Positions 7,299-15,307 are shown, counted from the stretch's first letter. The stretch: DNA of 31,113 nt from an uncultured Oscillospiraceae bacterium (GCA_934567355.1 CAKTJC010000031.1:1-31113); one strand, 5' to 3'. Numbers and translations: made by a program. The notes: generated by a model from the sequence alone, not told the origin.

Positions 7299-8231
7299 AT
7301 GAGACAAATGAAAAACAGAAGAAAATTTGCTGCCCTGCTGGCGTGTGTATTGCTGCTGGGCGTTCTGCTTTCCGCCTGCGCAGGAACCAAGTGCAGCTCC
7401 TGCGGCAAAACCATTCGCGGCACGGGGCACAGCACCAGCATGGGCATCCTGTGTGACGACTGCTACAATTCTTCCTTTGGCTTGGGCACGACCACACGGC
7501 GCACCAGCACCGGCGTCTGGATCGCCATCACGGTGATGGTGTTCGTGGCGGTATTTGCGGCGACCTCCGGCGTGGTGTATCTGGTGCTGCAGAAGCTGCT
7601 GCCCCCGGAGGACAGCAAGCCGCATACCGCTCGCAGGAGCATGCCCAGGGAAGAAGTGTATGATGATATTTCGGCGCACCGCCCGATTCCGCGCCCTGCC
7701 GCACCTGCTCAAAGCCGCCCGCCGGTTCAAAATCGCCCGGCGGCTTCACCCAGCCGTCCGGCGGTGCCCCACAGCCCCACGGGGGAGTGGGTGTGCCCCC
7801 GGGATCGCAGCCGGAACAGCGGCCCGTACTGCACCGTTTGCGGCGCCCCTCGCCCCCAGGCACCCAGACCCGCCGCGTCGCGCCCTGCTGCCGGTACGGC
7901 GCCGGTGCAGCGCCCTGCGCAGCCGGTGCAGCAGCGCCCGAGCGCCCCGCCCGCCCCGAAGACGGCTCCCGCCGACGCGTGGCAGACGCCGAGCATGTAC
8001 GATGCCTATGGAACAGAGCCGGCGGCATATTCGCCCCGCTCTGCTGCGCCTGCCACTGATCCGGCTCCTGCCTACACCGGCAAGTTTGCCAAGAAGCCGC
8101 AGAGCGACGATTTGACCTCACCGCCCATGAGCTTCCAACAGGAGGAGCCCACTGCAGCTGAACCGGAATACGATGCCGACCTCCTAGCCGCCATCTTCCG
8201 GGAAGCGGAGCAGGGAACGGATCAGGATTAA
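7299..8231 (+). CDS. Zinc-ribbon lipoprotein with proline/alanine-rich tail
   Basis: A 310-aa protein with the start chosen at ATG 7299 because GGAGGAAAGG precedes it. Signal peptide with lipobox LLSAC at about residue 26, so the protein is probably a lipoprotein. A four-cysteine zinc ribbon (CSSCGK ... CDDC) follows, then a membrane segment (VWIAITVMVFVAVFAATSGVVY). The remainder is a long Pro/Ala/Arg-rich low-complexity tail with a second zinc-ribbon-like motif CPRDRSRNSGPYCTVCG. Function unknown; the layout suggests an envelope-associated scaffold. A hairpin at 8236-8273 follows at once. Confidence 0.8.
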   Translation: MRQMKNRRKFAALLACVLLLGVLLSACAGTKCSSCGKTIRGTGHSTSMGILCDDCYNSSFGLGTTTRRTSTGVWIAITVMVFVAVFAATSGVVYLVLQKLLPPEDSKPHTARRSMPREEVYDDISAHRPIPRPAAPAQSRPPVQNRPAASPSRPAVPHSPTGEWVCPRDRSRNSGPYCTVCGAPRPQAPRPAASRPAAGTAPVQRPAQPVQQRPSAPPAPKTAPADAWQTPSMYDAYGTEPAAYSPRSAAPATDPAPAYTGKFAKKPQSDDLTSPPMSFQQEEPTAAEPEYDADLLAAIFREAEQGTDQD

Positions 8232-8235
8232 ACGA

Positions 8236-8273
8236 GGGGACTGCTGCAAAATCAAGCTTTGCAAAAGGTCCCC
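8236..8273 (+). terminator. Hairpin after the lipoprotein gene, resembling an IS1182-type end
   Basis: GGGGAC/GTCCCC outer stem with an inner GCAAA/TTTGC stem, 4 bp after the stop. No clear T-run follows. GGGACTGCTGCAAAAT matches the terminal sequence of the IS at 30115-31037 except for one base. It may be a terminator derived from an insertion sequence end. Confidence 0.4.
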
Positions 8274-8290
8274 ATCTAAAAAGATGGAAA

Positions 8291-8331
8291 TAGCGGTAGA
8301 AGTCCCAAAGTAATTGTGATTTCTACCGCTA
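8291..8331. promoter_or_regulatory. Eleven-bp inverted repeat in the 8232-8485 intergenic region
   Basis: TAGCGGTAGAA (8291-8301) and its exact reverse complement (8321-8331) with a 19-nt loop. No T-run. No other gene is seen between 8232 and 8485; the hairpin could be an operator or a remnant of a mobile repeat. Confidence 0.35.
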
Positions 8332-8485
8332 AATTATTGATATGATTTCTGAAAAGTCTTTTTTTGAGATGAAGTCTGTCATGGGCATTTTCAAAATCGA
8401 AAGAAAATACCGCCAAGAGGCAAAATAGTTAACAAAAGAGCTGGGCAAATTAAACCGATAAACTGGAATTCGGAGGCATGAATAT

Positions 8486-9040
8486 ATGGCAAGTGAGTAT
8501 TACAAACCTTGCAAAGAATTAGGGAAACTCTGAATAAATCATCTGCGGCTGGGCAGCGGGCCTTTTGCCCCCATGCCGCAGGATGAAAAATGGGAAATAC
8601 ATACAGTATTCCGCCATTTTCCATCCTTTGCCTGGGAACAAAATCCCTCGCTGCCAGCTCTTGCCAATTTAATCAGAGCTTCCTTAGATATTTGCAATGA
8701 GTTGATTGAAAAATATTGGGAATCAAAACAATATGACAAGTGCTTTGAAGGACACTTGGCTTTGGCAGAGCAGGGGTATCCTCTGGCCGAATGTCAAATA
8801 GGTTACTTCTACTATGACGGACTTGGTGTGGAAAAAGACCTGGAAAAGGCATTGTATTGGACTCGCCGTGCCGCTGAGCATGGTGACAGAGATGGACAAT
8901 GTAATTTGGCGTGGTTTTATGAAGATGCAATCGGAGTGGAGCGAGACGTCGAACAGGCTAAGCATTGGTATCGACTTGCGGCACTGCAAAACCATGATCT
9001 GGCAATCGAGAAGTGCAAAGAACTTGGAGTAGCATTGTAA
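8486..9040 (+). pseudogene. Sel1-repeat protein gene split by a MITE
   Basis: The original gene starts at ATG 8486 (GGAGG nine bases upstream): MASEYYKPCKEL. A 161-bp element then intervenes and brings a TGA at 8531. Past the element the same frame resumes DICNELIEKYWESKQYDKC and runs to 9040. Residues after that contain two Sel1 (TPR-like) repeats, recognisable by AEQGYPLAECQIGYFYYDGLGVEKDLEKA and the like, which mediate protein-protein contacts. The insertion plus target duplication is 165 bp, so the frame is kept. An ATG at 8573 inside the MITE could start a 155-aa hybrid protein that keeps both repeats. Confidence 0.75.
8523..8683. mobile_element. MITE, 161 bp
   Basis: Terminal inverted repeats GGAAACTCTGAATAAAT (8523-8539) and ATTTAATCAGAGCTTCC (8667-8683) match at 15 of 17 positions. 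TTAG flanks both ends (8519-8522, 8684-8687) as a target duplication (TTA is also possible). It encodes no transposase, so it must be moved in trans. Confidence 0.75.
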
Positions 9041-9177
9041 TTACTCATCGCAACATAATGAACAGTTCGTCAAATACCAATCTGTTGAACTTAAGGCTGC
9101 ACTGCACGATTTGGCAAGAAGACTCAGCCATGATTTTTGAATCAATTCAATTATGTTTATAGGATAAAATGCTGCAA

Positions 9178-10650
9178 TTAAAAACCGCCTAATTCATATT
9201 TTTCCACATCCATCATCACTGGCCTGTCCGCTGCGAAGCAAATGCCGTCTGCTTCGGCGGGAGCGTAGAGTACCATGGTGGCTGCCTGGGCACCGCCGTT
9301 TACAAACAGTTCGGCACTGAATCGGTCCATCACCAGGCGGAGCTGCAGAATGCCTGCCTGCACTGCGGCGGGGAAGGTTCGGGTGTGCAGAATGTCCCGG
9401 TTCAGGCCGCTGGACGAACGGTCGAGTGTAATGGTTCCTTGCGCCAGGCTGCAGTGAATGGTAGCGGAATAGTACCCGCCTTTGGCGATGGAAAGACGGA
9501 ACCATTCAGCGCCGGCTGTGGGGCGAAGTGTCAGCGTCATGTCCAGCACCCGGCCGGAGATCCCGGCAAGGGAGATCTCTTCCTGCACGGTGACATCCCG
9601 ATAAGCCATTCGGCCGCGGCGGTATGCTTCCAGCTCTTTCACGGGACGCTGGAAGATTCGCCCGTTTTCCATCCAGAGCTCTCGGGGCAGGGTCATCTGA
9701 CCAAACCAGGAGCGCCCCTCCACTTTGTATCCGGAGGTTTCCCAGTTTTGCATCCAGCCGATCATGATTCGCCGCCCATCCGGGGCCAGCAGAGTCTGAG
9801 GCGCGTAGAAGTCGATGCCGTAGTCCACCGGCTGTACAGCCTGACGGGAAAAGGTCACATCCGGCTCCGTGCTGCCGATCAGCCAGGCGGTATTGTTTCC
9901 GGCGTGAAATTCCAACCCCTGGGGAAACATATCCTGCGGGCTGAGCATGAGGACGTTTTTTTCGCTCAGCCGGAAGAAGTCCGGGCATTCCCACATTCCG
10001 CCAAATTCGCCGTGGGAGGCATCCAGCGTGTGCAGAAATTTCCAGTGCAGAGCATCCTGGCTCCCAAACAGCAGCACGGCACCGCTGCCGTCCCCGGTGC
10101 GGTTTGCCACGGCAAGATGATAGCTTCCGTTGGGCTCCCGCCAGATCTTCGGATCACGGAAGTCTTCCGGATGGCCGCCGGTGGGAAGATCGTACCCGTC
10201 CAGCACCGGATTCATGGGATATTTTTCGTAATTCTGCCCATCGCCAATGGCAATGCACTGGGTTTGCGCCTCCTGCACCGCGCCGTCCGCAGCAGTGGAT
10301 TTGCAGACGCCGGTATAGACCAGCAGCTGTTTTCCGTCCGGCAGCTCCAGCGCACTGCCGGAATAGCAGCCGTCCTGATCATAGGACTGATCCGGCGCAA
10401 GTGCCGCAGGGAGCCGCTCCCATTTTATAAAGTCCCGGGTCTTTACATGCCCCCAGTGCATCGGCCCCCATGCGTTGGAATAGGGGTGGTACTGGTAAAA
10501 AAGATGATATTCTCCCTGAAAAACAGAGAACCCATTGGGATCGTTCATCCATCCAACCGTTGGGGTAACGTGGAAAGCAGGACGTTCAGCCTCCGATCCC
10601 CCAAACTCCGCTTCGAATTCTCTCGCATGCTGTAGCCGCTCCGATATCAT
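9178..10650 (-). CDS. scrB: GH32 sucrose-6-phosphate hydrolase / beta-fructosidase
   Basis: A 490-aa glycoside hydrolase family 32 enzyme. The nucleophile motif WMNDPNG has Asp37, the transition-state stabiliser RDP is at residues 165-167, and the acid/base Glu221 lies in ECPDFF. The N-terminal five-bladed propeller is followed by a C-terminal beta-sandwich from about residue 350. There is no signal peptide, so it acts in the cytoplasm, typically on sucrose-6-phosphate or imported fructosides. No PTS transporter or fructokinase is adjacent, so the exact substrate is open. The start has GAAAGGGAG upstream. The gene lies 51 bp after the membrane-protein gene on the same strand. Confidence 0.92.
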   Translation of the reverse strand: MISERLQHAREFEAEFGGSEAERPAFHVTPTVGWMNDPNGFSVFQGEYHLFYQYHPYSNAWGPMHWGHVKTRDFIKWERLPAALAPDQSYDQDGCYSGSALELPDGKQLLVYTGVCKSTAADGAVQEAQTQCIAIGDGQNYEKYPMNPVLDGYDLPTGGHPEDFRDPKIWREPNGSYHLAVANRTGDGSGAVLLFGSQDALHWKFLHTLDASHGEFGGMWECPDFFRLSEKNVLMLSPQDMFPQGLEFHAGNNTAWLIGSTEPDVTFSRQAVQPVDYGIDFYAPQTLLAPDGRRIMIGWMQNWETSGYKVEGRSWFGQMTLPRELWMENGRIFQRPVKELEAYRRGRMAYRDVTVQEEISLAGISGRVLDMTLTLRPTAGAEWFRLSIAKGGYYSATIHCSLAQGTITLDRSSSGLNRDILHTRTFPAAVQAGILQLRLVMDRFSAELFVNGGAQAATMVLYAPAEADGICFAADRPVMMDVEKYELGGF

Positions 10651-10701
10651 AACAGGATACTCCCTTTCATTCTTCCGGTCAAAACCCGCTTCCAGACTGC
10701 C

Positions 10702-11469
10702 CTACTGCAGGCCCATAATAAAGATGATCAATGCAATTACTGCCAAAGTGACCCAACTGATGTGCCTGCACATGATTGCCCAGTCAGAAGGCTCTGCATG
10801 CTCTGCATCACGGATCTGAAATGCCAGATTCCACCGGAACAGCTTATCCGCAAACAAAATGGAAAACGCATTGAGAATGCAAATGAACACACCCATAAAC
10901 CATGCAGACCACACCCCTTTGTGTGTCAATGCGGGGCCGTTCATCAGCTTCAGTATGGTGGCAGCGGATGGCTCGGCAGAGTCGATCGCATTCCCGTTTT
11001 CATCCCATTGGGCACCGTCGTTGGTTCTATAGCTTGAGCTGAAGTGATACAGGCTCCCGTCCGCATCGAACAGCCAGAAAGAGTCTCCAACGTCCAGAAT
11101 ACCTCCGCGGAACAGGACGGTTTCTCCCTGGTAAAGCACCAGGCCGGTCATCTGCTGAGCCATTTGCTCCTCCGCAGGGACGGCGTCCGGGTCTTCCTTT
11201 GCCGTGTAGGGGCCGTAAGTTTTATCGCCATATTGAAATGTAACCGTCTTGTCCTCCGACACGGTGAAAACTGCCTGCCGACCGCTGATTCTGCCGGAAT
11301 ACATGGTGCGTCCGTTTTCCAGGCTTGGAACAAGAATCGCGCCATTGTATTCCAGCCCCACCCGCGAGGTCGTCACAGCGTAGTCTGCCGCAAAGATCAG
11401 CGCCATGGCGGCCATGAGCAGCAGGATGACCTTTTGGAAGCGGCTTAGATTCTGAGTGATCGCCTTCAT
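10702..11469 (-). CDS. Membrane protein of unknown function
   Basis: A 255-aa protein with the start placed at ATG 11469 because AAGGAGGATC precedes it. One membrane segment lies at the N-terminus (VILLLMAAMALIFAADY), followed by an external domain of about 150 residues rich in beta-strand-like segments, then two C-terminal membrane segments (VWSAWFMGVFICILNAFSILFA and WVTLAVIALIIFIMGL). I do not recognise the family. It may be co-transcribed with the GH32 gene downstream (51-bp gap), but no functional link is visible. Confidence 0.75.
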   Translation of the reverse strand: MKAITQNLSRFQKVILLLMAAMALIFAADYAVTTSRVGLEYNGAILVPSLENGRTMYSGRISGRQAVFTVSEDKTVTFQYGDKTYGPYTAKEDPDAVPAEEQMAQQMTGLVLYQGETVLFRGGILDVGDSFWLFDADGSLYHFSSSYRTNDGAQWDENGNAIDSAEPSAATILKLMNGPALTHKGVWSAWFMGVFICILNAFSILFADKLFRWNLAFQIRDAEHAEPSDWAIMCRHISWVTLAVIALIIFIMGLQ

Positions 11470-11537
11470 GCGATTGATCCTCCTTTTCAGAACTCGGGAT
11501 GCTCCGGCGGTGCAGATGTCCACACACGGTGCCGGTC

Positions 11538-11569
11538 AAAAATGGGCGACCCGAAGCGGGATCGCCCAT
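11538..11569 (-). terminator. Intrinsic terminator after the SleB-like hydrolase gene
   Basis: On the minus strand ATGGGCGA-TCCCG-CTT-CGGG-TCGCCCAT followed by TTTTTG, 20 bp after the stop at 11589. Confidence 0.85.
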
Positions 11570-11588
11570 TCCTCATGTTGTCCGGCAA

Positions 11589-12815
11589 TCAGGAAGCGCT
11601 GTCGGCGTCCGCGGAGTAGCCGTGGGCGTAGCAGAAAACGTGCTCACCAATGGTGCCCCATACGCTGTCGGTGTTTGCGCTGCGCCCGTAGTAATATACG
11701 TTCATCGGCAGCAGATAGGGGCCGTGGAGTGCCCGGTCGATGGCATCATACTGTGCCTGCCAGGGCTGCGCTTCATTCAGAAGCTTTTTTGGAACGAACT
11801 GCCCCTGGTCATGGATCAGAGCAGTGAGACTGGAGCCAAATTCCCCGGAATACAGCCGATTGAGCACCACCTCTGCCACGGCCTGCTGACCATCCGCACT
11901 TTCGCCGCGAGCCTCCACCCAGACAAGCCGGGCGAGCAGATCTGTTTCGGCTTCCGTCAGCGTCAGGTCACCATAGCGGTGTTCATCCTGGTGGGAGCTT
12001 CCGTAGTAGATGAAAGGATACTCCGGCATTGCTGCCGGGTCGAAGATAAATGCGCCGGAATAGCCCCAGCAGAGTTCCTCCGTGCTGAAACCGGTCTGGA
12101 AACCTTCCTCGAGCCGCCAGTTGCTGCGATTGGACAGGGAAGGATCATAGACCGAAATCTTTCCATCCGATGTATACCCCTTCAGCAGGATAAACTGCTG
12201 AAAATTGGTGAACAGAGAATTCCCGTTCATCACCTGGATCACGATCTTACCGTCAAGCAGTGCCTGCTTGACCTGGTCGTAGTTTTCGGCAGGCGTCATG
12301 GGCAGCTGCAGTGCCTGAACGGCATAGCGGAACCGATCCAGGTTGTTTTCTGCCGAAGCACCGAACCAGCCGGCGAGCTCATCGGGAAAATACCAATGCT
12401 TTGTCAGATAGGTAGCGGCAACAGCCAGACAGCAGATGCTGCTTCCGTTATTCTTGACTGTGCCGGACCCGTACAGAACATCCTTGTAATAGTCCTGAAT
12501 AAAATCCGGAAAAAAACGGTCATCCGCCTCTTCAGGCTCCGTGGATTCCGCCTGCGTCGGCTCCTCCGGTTCTGTGGGTTCCTCTGTTGGAAATTCCGGT
12601 TCTTCTGTTGGCTCGGTTGGTGCCTCGGTCTCTTCCTCGGTAGGCTGGGTGACATCCGGCACCTCTTCGCCGCCCCCGGTAACCTCGGTGGGGGATGGCA
12701 CCTCCTCTGTGGGCACAGCCGAAGACTCGCCGGTTTCCTCCGCCCGGACATTCAAAGCGACGGACTGAACCAGCAGTGCTGCAGCCAGAAGCAGACACAG
12801 GACTATTTTCTTCAT
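11589..12815 (-). CDS. Secreted SleB-like cell wall hydrolase with degenerate C39-like domain
   Basis: A 408-aa protein starting at ATG 12815 (AAGGAG upstream). Signal peptide residues 1-25. Residues 26-98 are a Glu/Pro/Thr linker. Residues about 105-260 look like a C39_2-type papain-fold domain (LYGSGTVKNNGSSICCLAVAA ... FILLKGYTSDGKISVYDP). The positions where active relatives carry catalytic Cys and His read Ser125 and Gln207. Residues 288-395 are a hydrolase_2 (SleB/CwlJ) domain: LLARLVWVEARGES with the likely catalytic Glu301, then AVAEVVLNR. This domain cleaves peptidoglycan, in spore cortex lysis or growth. A long attenuator-like leader precedes the gene. Confidence 0.85.
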   Translation of the reverse strand: MKKIVLCLLLAAALLVQSVALNVRAEETGESSAVPTEEVPSPTEVTGGGEEVPDVTQPTEEETEAPTEPTEEPEFPTEEPTEPEEPTQAESTEPEEADDRFFPDFIQDYYKDVLYGSGTVKNNGSSICCLAVAATYLTKHWYFPDELAGWFGASAENNLDRFRYAVQALQLPMTPAENYDQVKQALLDGKIVIQVMNGNSLFTNFQQFILLKGYTSDGKISVYDPSLSNRSNWRLEEGFQTGFSTEELCWGYSGAFIFDPAAMPEYPFIYYGSSHQDEHRYGDLTLTEAETDLLARLVWVEARGESADGQQAVAEVVLNRLYSGEFGSSLTALIHDQGQFVPKKLLNEAQPWQAQYDAIDRALHGPYLLPMNVYYYGRSANTDSVWGTIGEHVFCYAHGYSADADSAS

Positions 12816-12992
12816 GAATGCAGCGCTCCTTTCCAGCCGGGTAAAATCCTGCGGCAAAAATGCAAAATTCAGGATATAAAAAAGTGCTGGTACTCAAATA
12901 CCAACACGGCAGCCTTTTTCTGCTTTTCAGCGCCTGCCCAACATACAGGGCGGGCGCAATGGACGATACCATGCAGTGCGTTTATTTCTTTC
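12816..12992 (-). promoter_or_regulatory. Structured 5' leader with attenuator (riboswitch candidate)
   Basis: From the predicted transcript start near 12992 there is a leader of about 177 nt. It holds a hairpin at 12957-12930 (GCGCC-GCCC/GGGC-GGCGC with one mismatch) and then an intrinsic terminator at 12907-12878. A CTGCC segment just before the terminator can pair with GGCAG in the upstream hairpin, so alternative folds are possible. It does not match any riboswitch class I know by eye. Confidence 0.5.
12878..12907 (-). terminator. Leader terminator upstream of the hydrolase gene
   Basis: RNA-sense GTGTTGGTA-TTTGAG-TACCAGCAC, a 9-bp stem with one G-U pair, followed by six T. It lies 63 bp before the start codon of the downstream gene, so it must be read through or controlled. 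Confidence 0.8.
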
Positions 12993-12998
12993 ACAATT

Positions 12999-13026
12999 AG
13001 TATACCACAAAGAAGCAAAATGTCAA
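12999..13026 (-). promoter_or_regulatory. Promoter of the hydrolase gene
   Basis: Minus strand TTGACA (13026-13021), 16-bp spacer, TATACT (13004-12999). Confidence 0.7.
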
Positions 13027-13164
13027 TGCAGTCCATCCAATTCATGGATCGGCCTCACATGTTTTTTATAAGAAGTTCTGACGGAATTGTACCCGGCTCA
13101 GCGAAACAACATGAAACTGACGCGCCGGAGTCGGAAAGCAAAACGGTGTGTCCAAATGACGCAT

Positions 13165-13196
13165 GGGCGGACAATTCTCACCGGAATTGTCCGCCC
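13165..13196. other. Long hairpin downstream of leuD
   Basis: Perfect 13-bp stem (13165-13177 with 13184-13196), 6-nt loop. No T-run on either strand, so it may stabilise the leuCD mRNA 3' end rather than terminate by itself. The remainder of 13027-13274 shows no gene. Confidence 0.5.
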
Positions 13197-13274
13197 CTGA
13201 ACGTATGGTGCTTTCAAACAGGTGGAAAGAAACGCACTTGTCAAGGCCTGCCGTACACCAAATTGCACCGGGTA

Positions 13275-13787
13275 CTATTGTGCCTTCTCTTTTGCGAAGC
13301 GGGCACGCATCAGCGGCTTGACACCGCCGGCTTCCAGAATTTTCATGGCCTGCTCTCCCAGCGTCTCGCAGGGGTAGCATTCTCCGGTTTCCTGCACGGT
13401 GACATAGCCCTTGACGAAATCCAGCGTCAAAGTCTGGCCGTCGTGTACCTTTTTGCTGATGCCCTTGCAGATGACCGGAACCAGCCCGAGATTTACTGCA
13501 TTGCGGAAAAAGATCCGGGCAAAGGAATCGGCAATGACGGCCTTTGCACCCATATTCAGCAGGGCAATGGGTGCATGCTCACGAGAGGAGCCGCAGCCGA
13601 AATTGCGGCCTGCGACGACGATGCCGCCCTGGGGGAAGTTTGCGGCGATGTTGACATCTACGCCGCTCAGGCAGTGGCTGCCGATCTCCTTTGGGTCGGT
13701 GATGGCCAGATAGCAGCCGGGATAGATTTGGTCGGTGTCGATGTTGTCGCCCACAACAATGATCTTGCCGGTGATTTCGCTGTTCAT
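13275..13787 (-). CDS. leuD: 3-isopropylmalate dehydratase-type small subunit
   Basis: A 170-aa swivel-domain subunit with the start at ATG 13787 after AAGGAGGAT. It has GDNIDTDQIYPGCYL at residues about 13-27 and the conserved GRNFGCGSSREHAPIAL box that binds the substrate carboxylate. The substrate loop reads YLAIT, neither the YLRT that I recall for homoaconitases nor the YLVY of some archaeal isopropylmalate isomerases. With LeuC it isomerises 2- to 3-isopropylmalate in leucine synthesis. No leuA or leuB lies nearby, so a related 2-alkylmalate dehydratase is possible. Confidence 0.87.
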   Translation of the reverse strand: MNSEITGKIIVVGDNIDTDQIYPGCYLAITDPKEIGSHCLSGVDVNIAANFPQGGIVVAGRNFGCGSSREHAPIALLNMGAKAVIADSFARIFFRNAVNLGLVPVICKGISKKVHDGQTLTLDFVKGYVTVQETGECYPCETLGEQAMKILEAGGVKPLMRARFAKEKAQ

Positions 13788-13810
13788 AAGAATATCCTCC
13801 TTTTCCAAGC

Positions 13811-15070
13811 TTACAGAAAATCTCTGGGATCGGTGATGCAGCCGGTGATCATGCTGGCGGCGACGGTAGCCGGGCTGGCCAGGTACATCAGAGCCTCGGT
13901 GGAGCCCATGCGGCCGGGGAAGTTCCGGTTGGTGCTGGTGATGCAGACCTCACCCGGGGCCAGAACACCCTCATGGGCACCCAGGCAGGCGCCGCAGCCG
14001 GGAGTGGTGATGGTCGCACCGGCATTCATCAGATCCTGAATATAACCGGCATCCAGGCATTCCTGCATGACCTCACTGGAGGCAGGGACGATGATCAGAC
14101 GCGTGTACTGCGGAATATGTCTGCCCTTCAAAATCTTTGCGGCGATGGCAATATCTTCTGCACGGCCGCCGGTGCAGCTGCCGATATAGCCCTGATTGAG
14201 CCTGACAGGACCCTTGGCGATGACTTCGGACAGGGGACGTACATTTTCCACGCTGCTGGGACAGGCGAGGTTCGGCGTGATCTTGGAGACGTCAAAGAGA
14301 TAGCTTTCCTCGTATCGGAAATCCGGGTCGGTGAACTGCACCTCGTAGGGTCGGACGGCACGCCTGGCCACATAATCCAGCACGTCTGCATTGGGCTGCA
14401 TGTAGGCAGTCTTGGCGCCCATCTCCACGGCCATGTTGCAGATGGTCATACGGCCTGCCACATTCAGCTTTTCAACATAGCTGCCGGTAAAGTCGATCGC
14501 CTTATAGACGGCACCGTCTGCACGGATGCGCCCCAGGACTTCCAGGATGACATCCTTCGGGTAAACGCCCTTTTGGGGTTCACCGTCCAAACGGACTTCG
14601 ATGATCTCCGGCACACGGAACCACAGCTCGCCGGTCATCAAAATGGTGGCCATGTCGGTGGCGCCGCAGCCGGTGCCCAGGGCACCAAAGGCACCGTGAG
14701 TGGTGGTGTGGCTGTCGGTTGCGACCACGATCATGCCCGGATAGATAACACCGGCTTCCGGCATGACCTGATGGCAGACGCCGCAGTTGGTATCGAAGTG
14801 GAACCGTAGGCCATTCTTTTGGGCAAATTCCCGCATTTCCTTGTGGTTGGCTGCGCTTTTGACGTCCGGACAGGGGGCATAGTGGTCGAACACGAAAGCG
14901 GCCCGCTCACGGTCCCAGACCTTTTCACCGCCCATCTCATAGAAAGAATAAACTGTTTGGAGATACAAGTCGTTGATTTCGGCAAAATCGACCTTGGCGG
15001 TTACGATCTCACCGGTGTGTACTTCGGCTTTGCCGCTGTTCTTTGCCAGGATTTTTTCAATGGCATGCAT
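13811..15070 (-). CDS. leuC: 3-isopropylmalate dehydratase-type large subunit (aconitase family)
   Basis: A 419-aa protein with the start at ATG 15070 (GGAGG upstream); the open frame continues upstream but without family similarity. The [4Fe-4S] ligands are Cys299 (GSCTGG), Cys359 and Cys362 (PGCGACLG). Other aconitase-family motifs: ATDSHTTTHGAFGALGTGCGATD at 118-139. At about 420 residues it belongs to the short IPMI/homoaconitase branch, not the 460-470-aa enterobacterial LeuC. It forms the enzyme with the subunit encoded 23 bp downstream. The promoter and an operator-like site shared with the divergent GntR gene lie upstream. Confidence 0.9.
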   Translation of the reverse strand: MHAIEKILAKNSGKAEVHTGEIVTAKVDFAEINDLYLQTVYSFYEMGGEKVWDRERAAFVFDHYAPCPDVKSAANHKEMREFAQKNGLRFHFDTNCGVCHQVMPEAGVIYPGMIVVATDSHTTTHGAFGALGTGCGATDMATILMTGELWFRVPEIIEVRLDGEPQKGVYPKDVILEVLGRIRADGAVYKAIDFTGSYVEKLNVAGRMTICNMAVEMGAKTAYMQPNADVLDYVARRAVRPYEVQFTDPDFRYEESYLFDVSKITPNLACPSSVENVRPLSEVIAKGPVRLNQGYIGSCTGGRAEDIAIAAKILKGRHIPQYTRLIIVPASSEVMQECLDAGYIQDLMNAGATITTPGCGACLGAHEGVLAPGEVCITSTNRNFPGRMGSTEALMYLASPATVAASMITGCITDPRDFL

Positions 15071-15104
15071 ATATGTTCTCCTCCGTCTCTTATTTGCATT
15101 TTGA

Positions 15105-15118
15105 ATATCGTATACAAT
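15105..15118. promoter_or_regulatory. Operator-like site in the leuC leader
   Basis: Minus strand ATTGTATACGATAT. It matches the site at 15228-15241 at 13 of 14 positions and lies about 15 bp downstream of the leuC -10 box. The GTATAC core is typical of GntR/FadR-family operators. Confidence 0.6.
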
Positions 15119-15133
15119 CTTCACGCTGACATT

Positions 15134-15162
15134 ACAATACCATGCCGGAGCGTTTTTTTCAA
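15134..15162 (-). promoter_or_regulatory. Candidate leuCD promoter
   Basis: Minus strand TTGAAA (15162-15157), 17-bp spacer, TATTGT (15139-15134). Confidence 0.55.
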
Positions 15163-15227
15163 GAGCAAAAATGTTTTTCTCCGCTCTGACTAAATTTATC
15201 CTGCCTGTTTTGGTAAAAGCGATGAAT

Positions 15228-15241
15228 ATTGCATACGATAT
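15228..15241. promoter_or_regulatory. Operator-like site upstream of the gntR gene
   Basis: ATTGCATACGATAT, 14 bp before the -35 box of the regulator. Nearly identical to 15105-15118 in opposite orientation. Confidence 0.6.
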
Positions 15242-15255
15242 GCGAAATATAACAT

Positions 15256-15284
15256 TTGACATCCTGCTGCAGAGATGGTATCTT
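15256..15284 (+). promoter_or_regulatory. Promoter of the GntR regulator
   Basis: TTGACA (15256-15261), 17-bp spacer, TATCTT (15279-15284), 24 bp before the ATG. Confidence 0.7.
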
Positions 15285-15307
15285 AAAAAAGAAAGGAACG
15301 TTGCATT

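Noticed and set aside
7528..8121. Several overlapping open frames in the GC-rich tail of the lipoprotein gene
   Set aside because: GC- and proline-rich DNA opens all frames; only the frame with signal peptide and zinc ribbons is supported.
12541..12768. Plus-strand Ser/Val/Gly-rich frame opposite the hydrolase linker
   Set aside because: Antisense of the repetitive Glu/Pro/Thr linker; no start signal.
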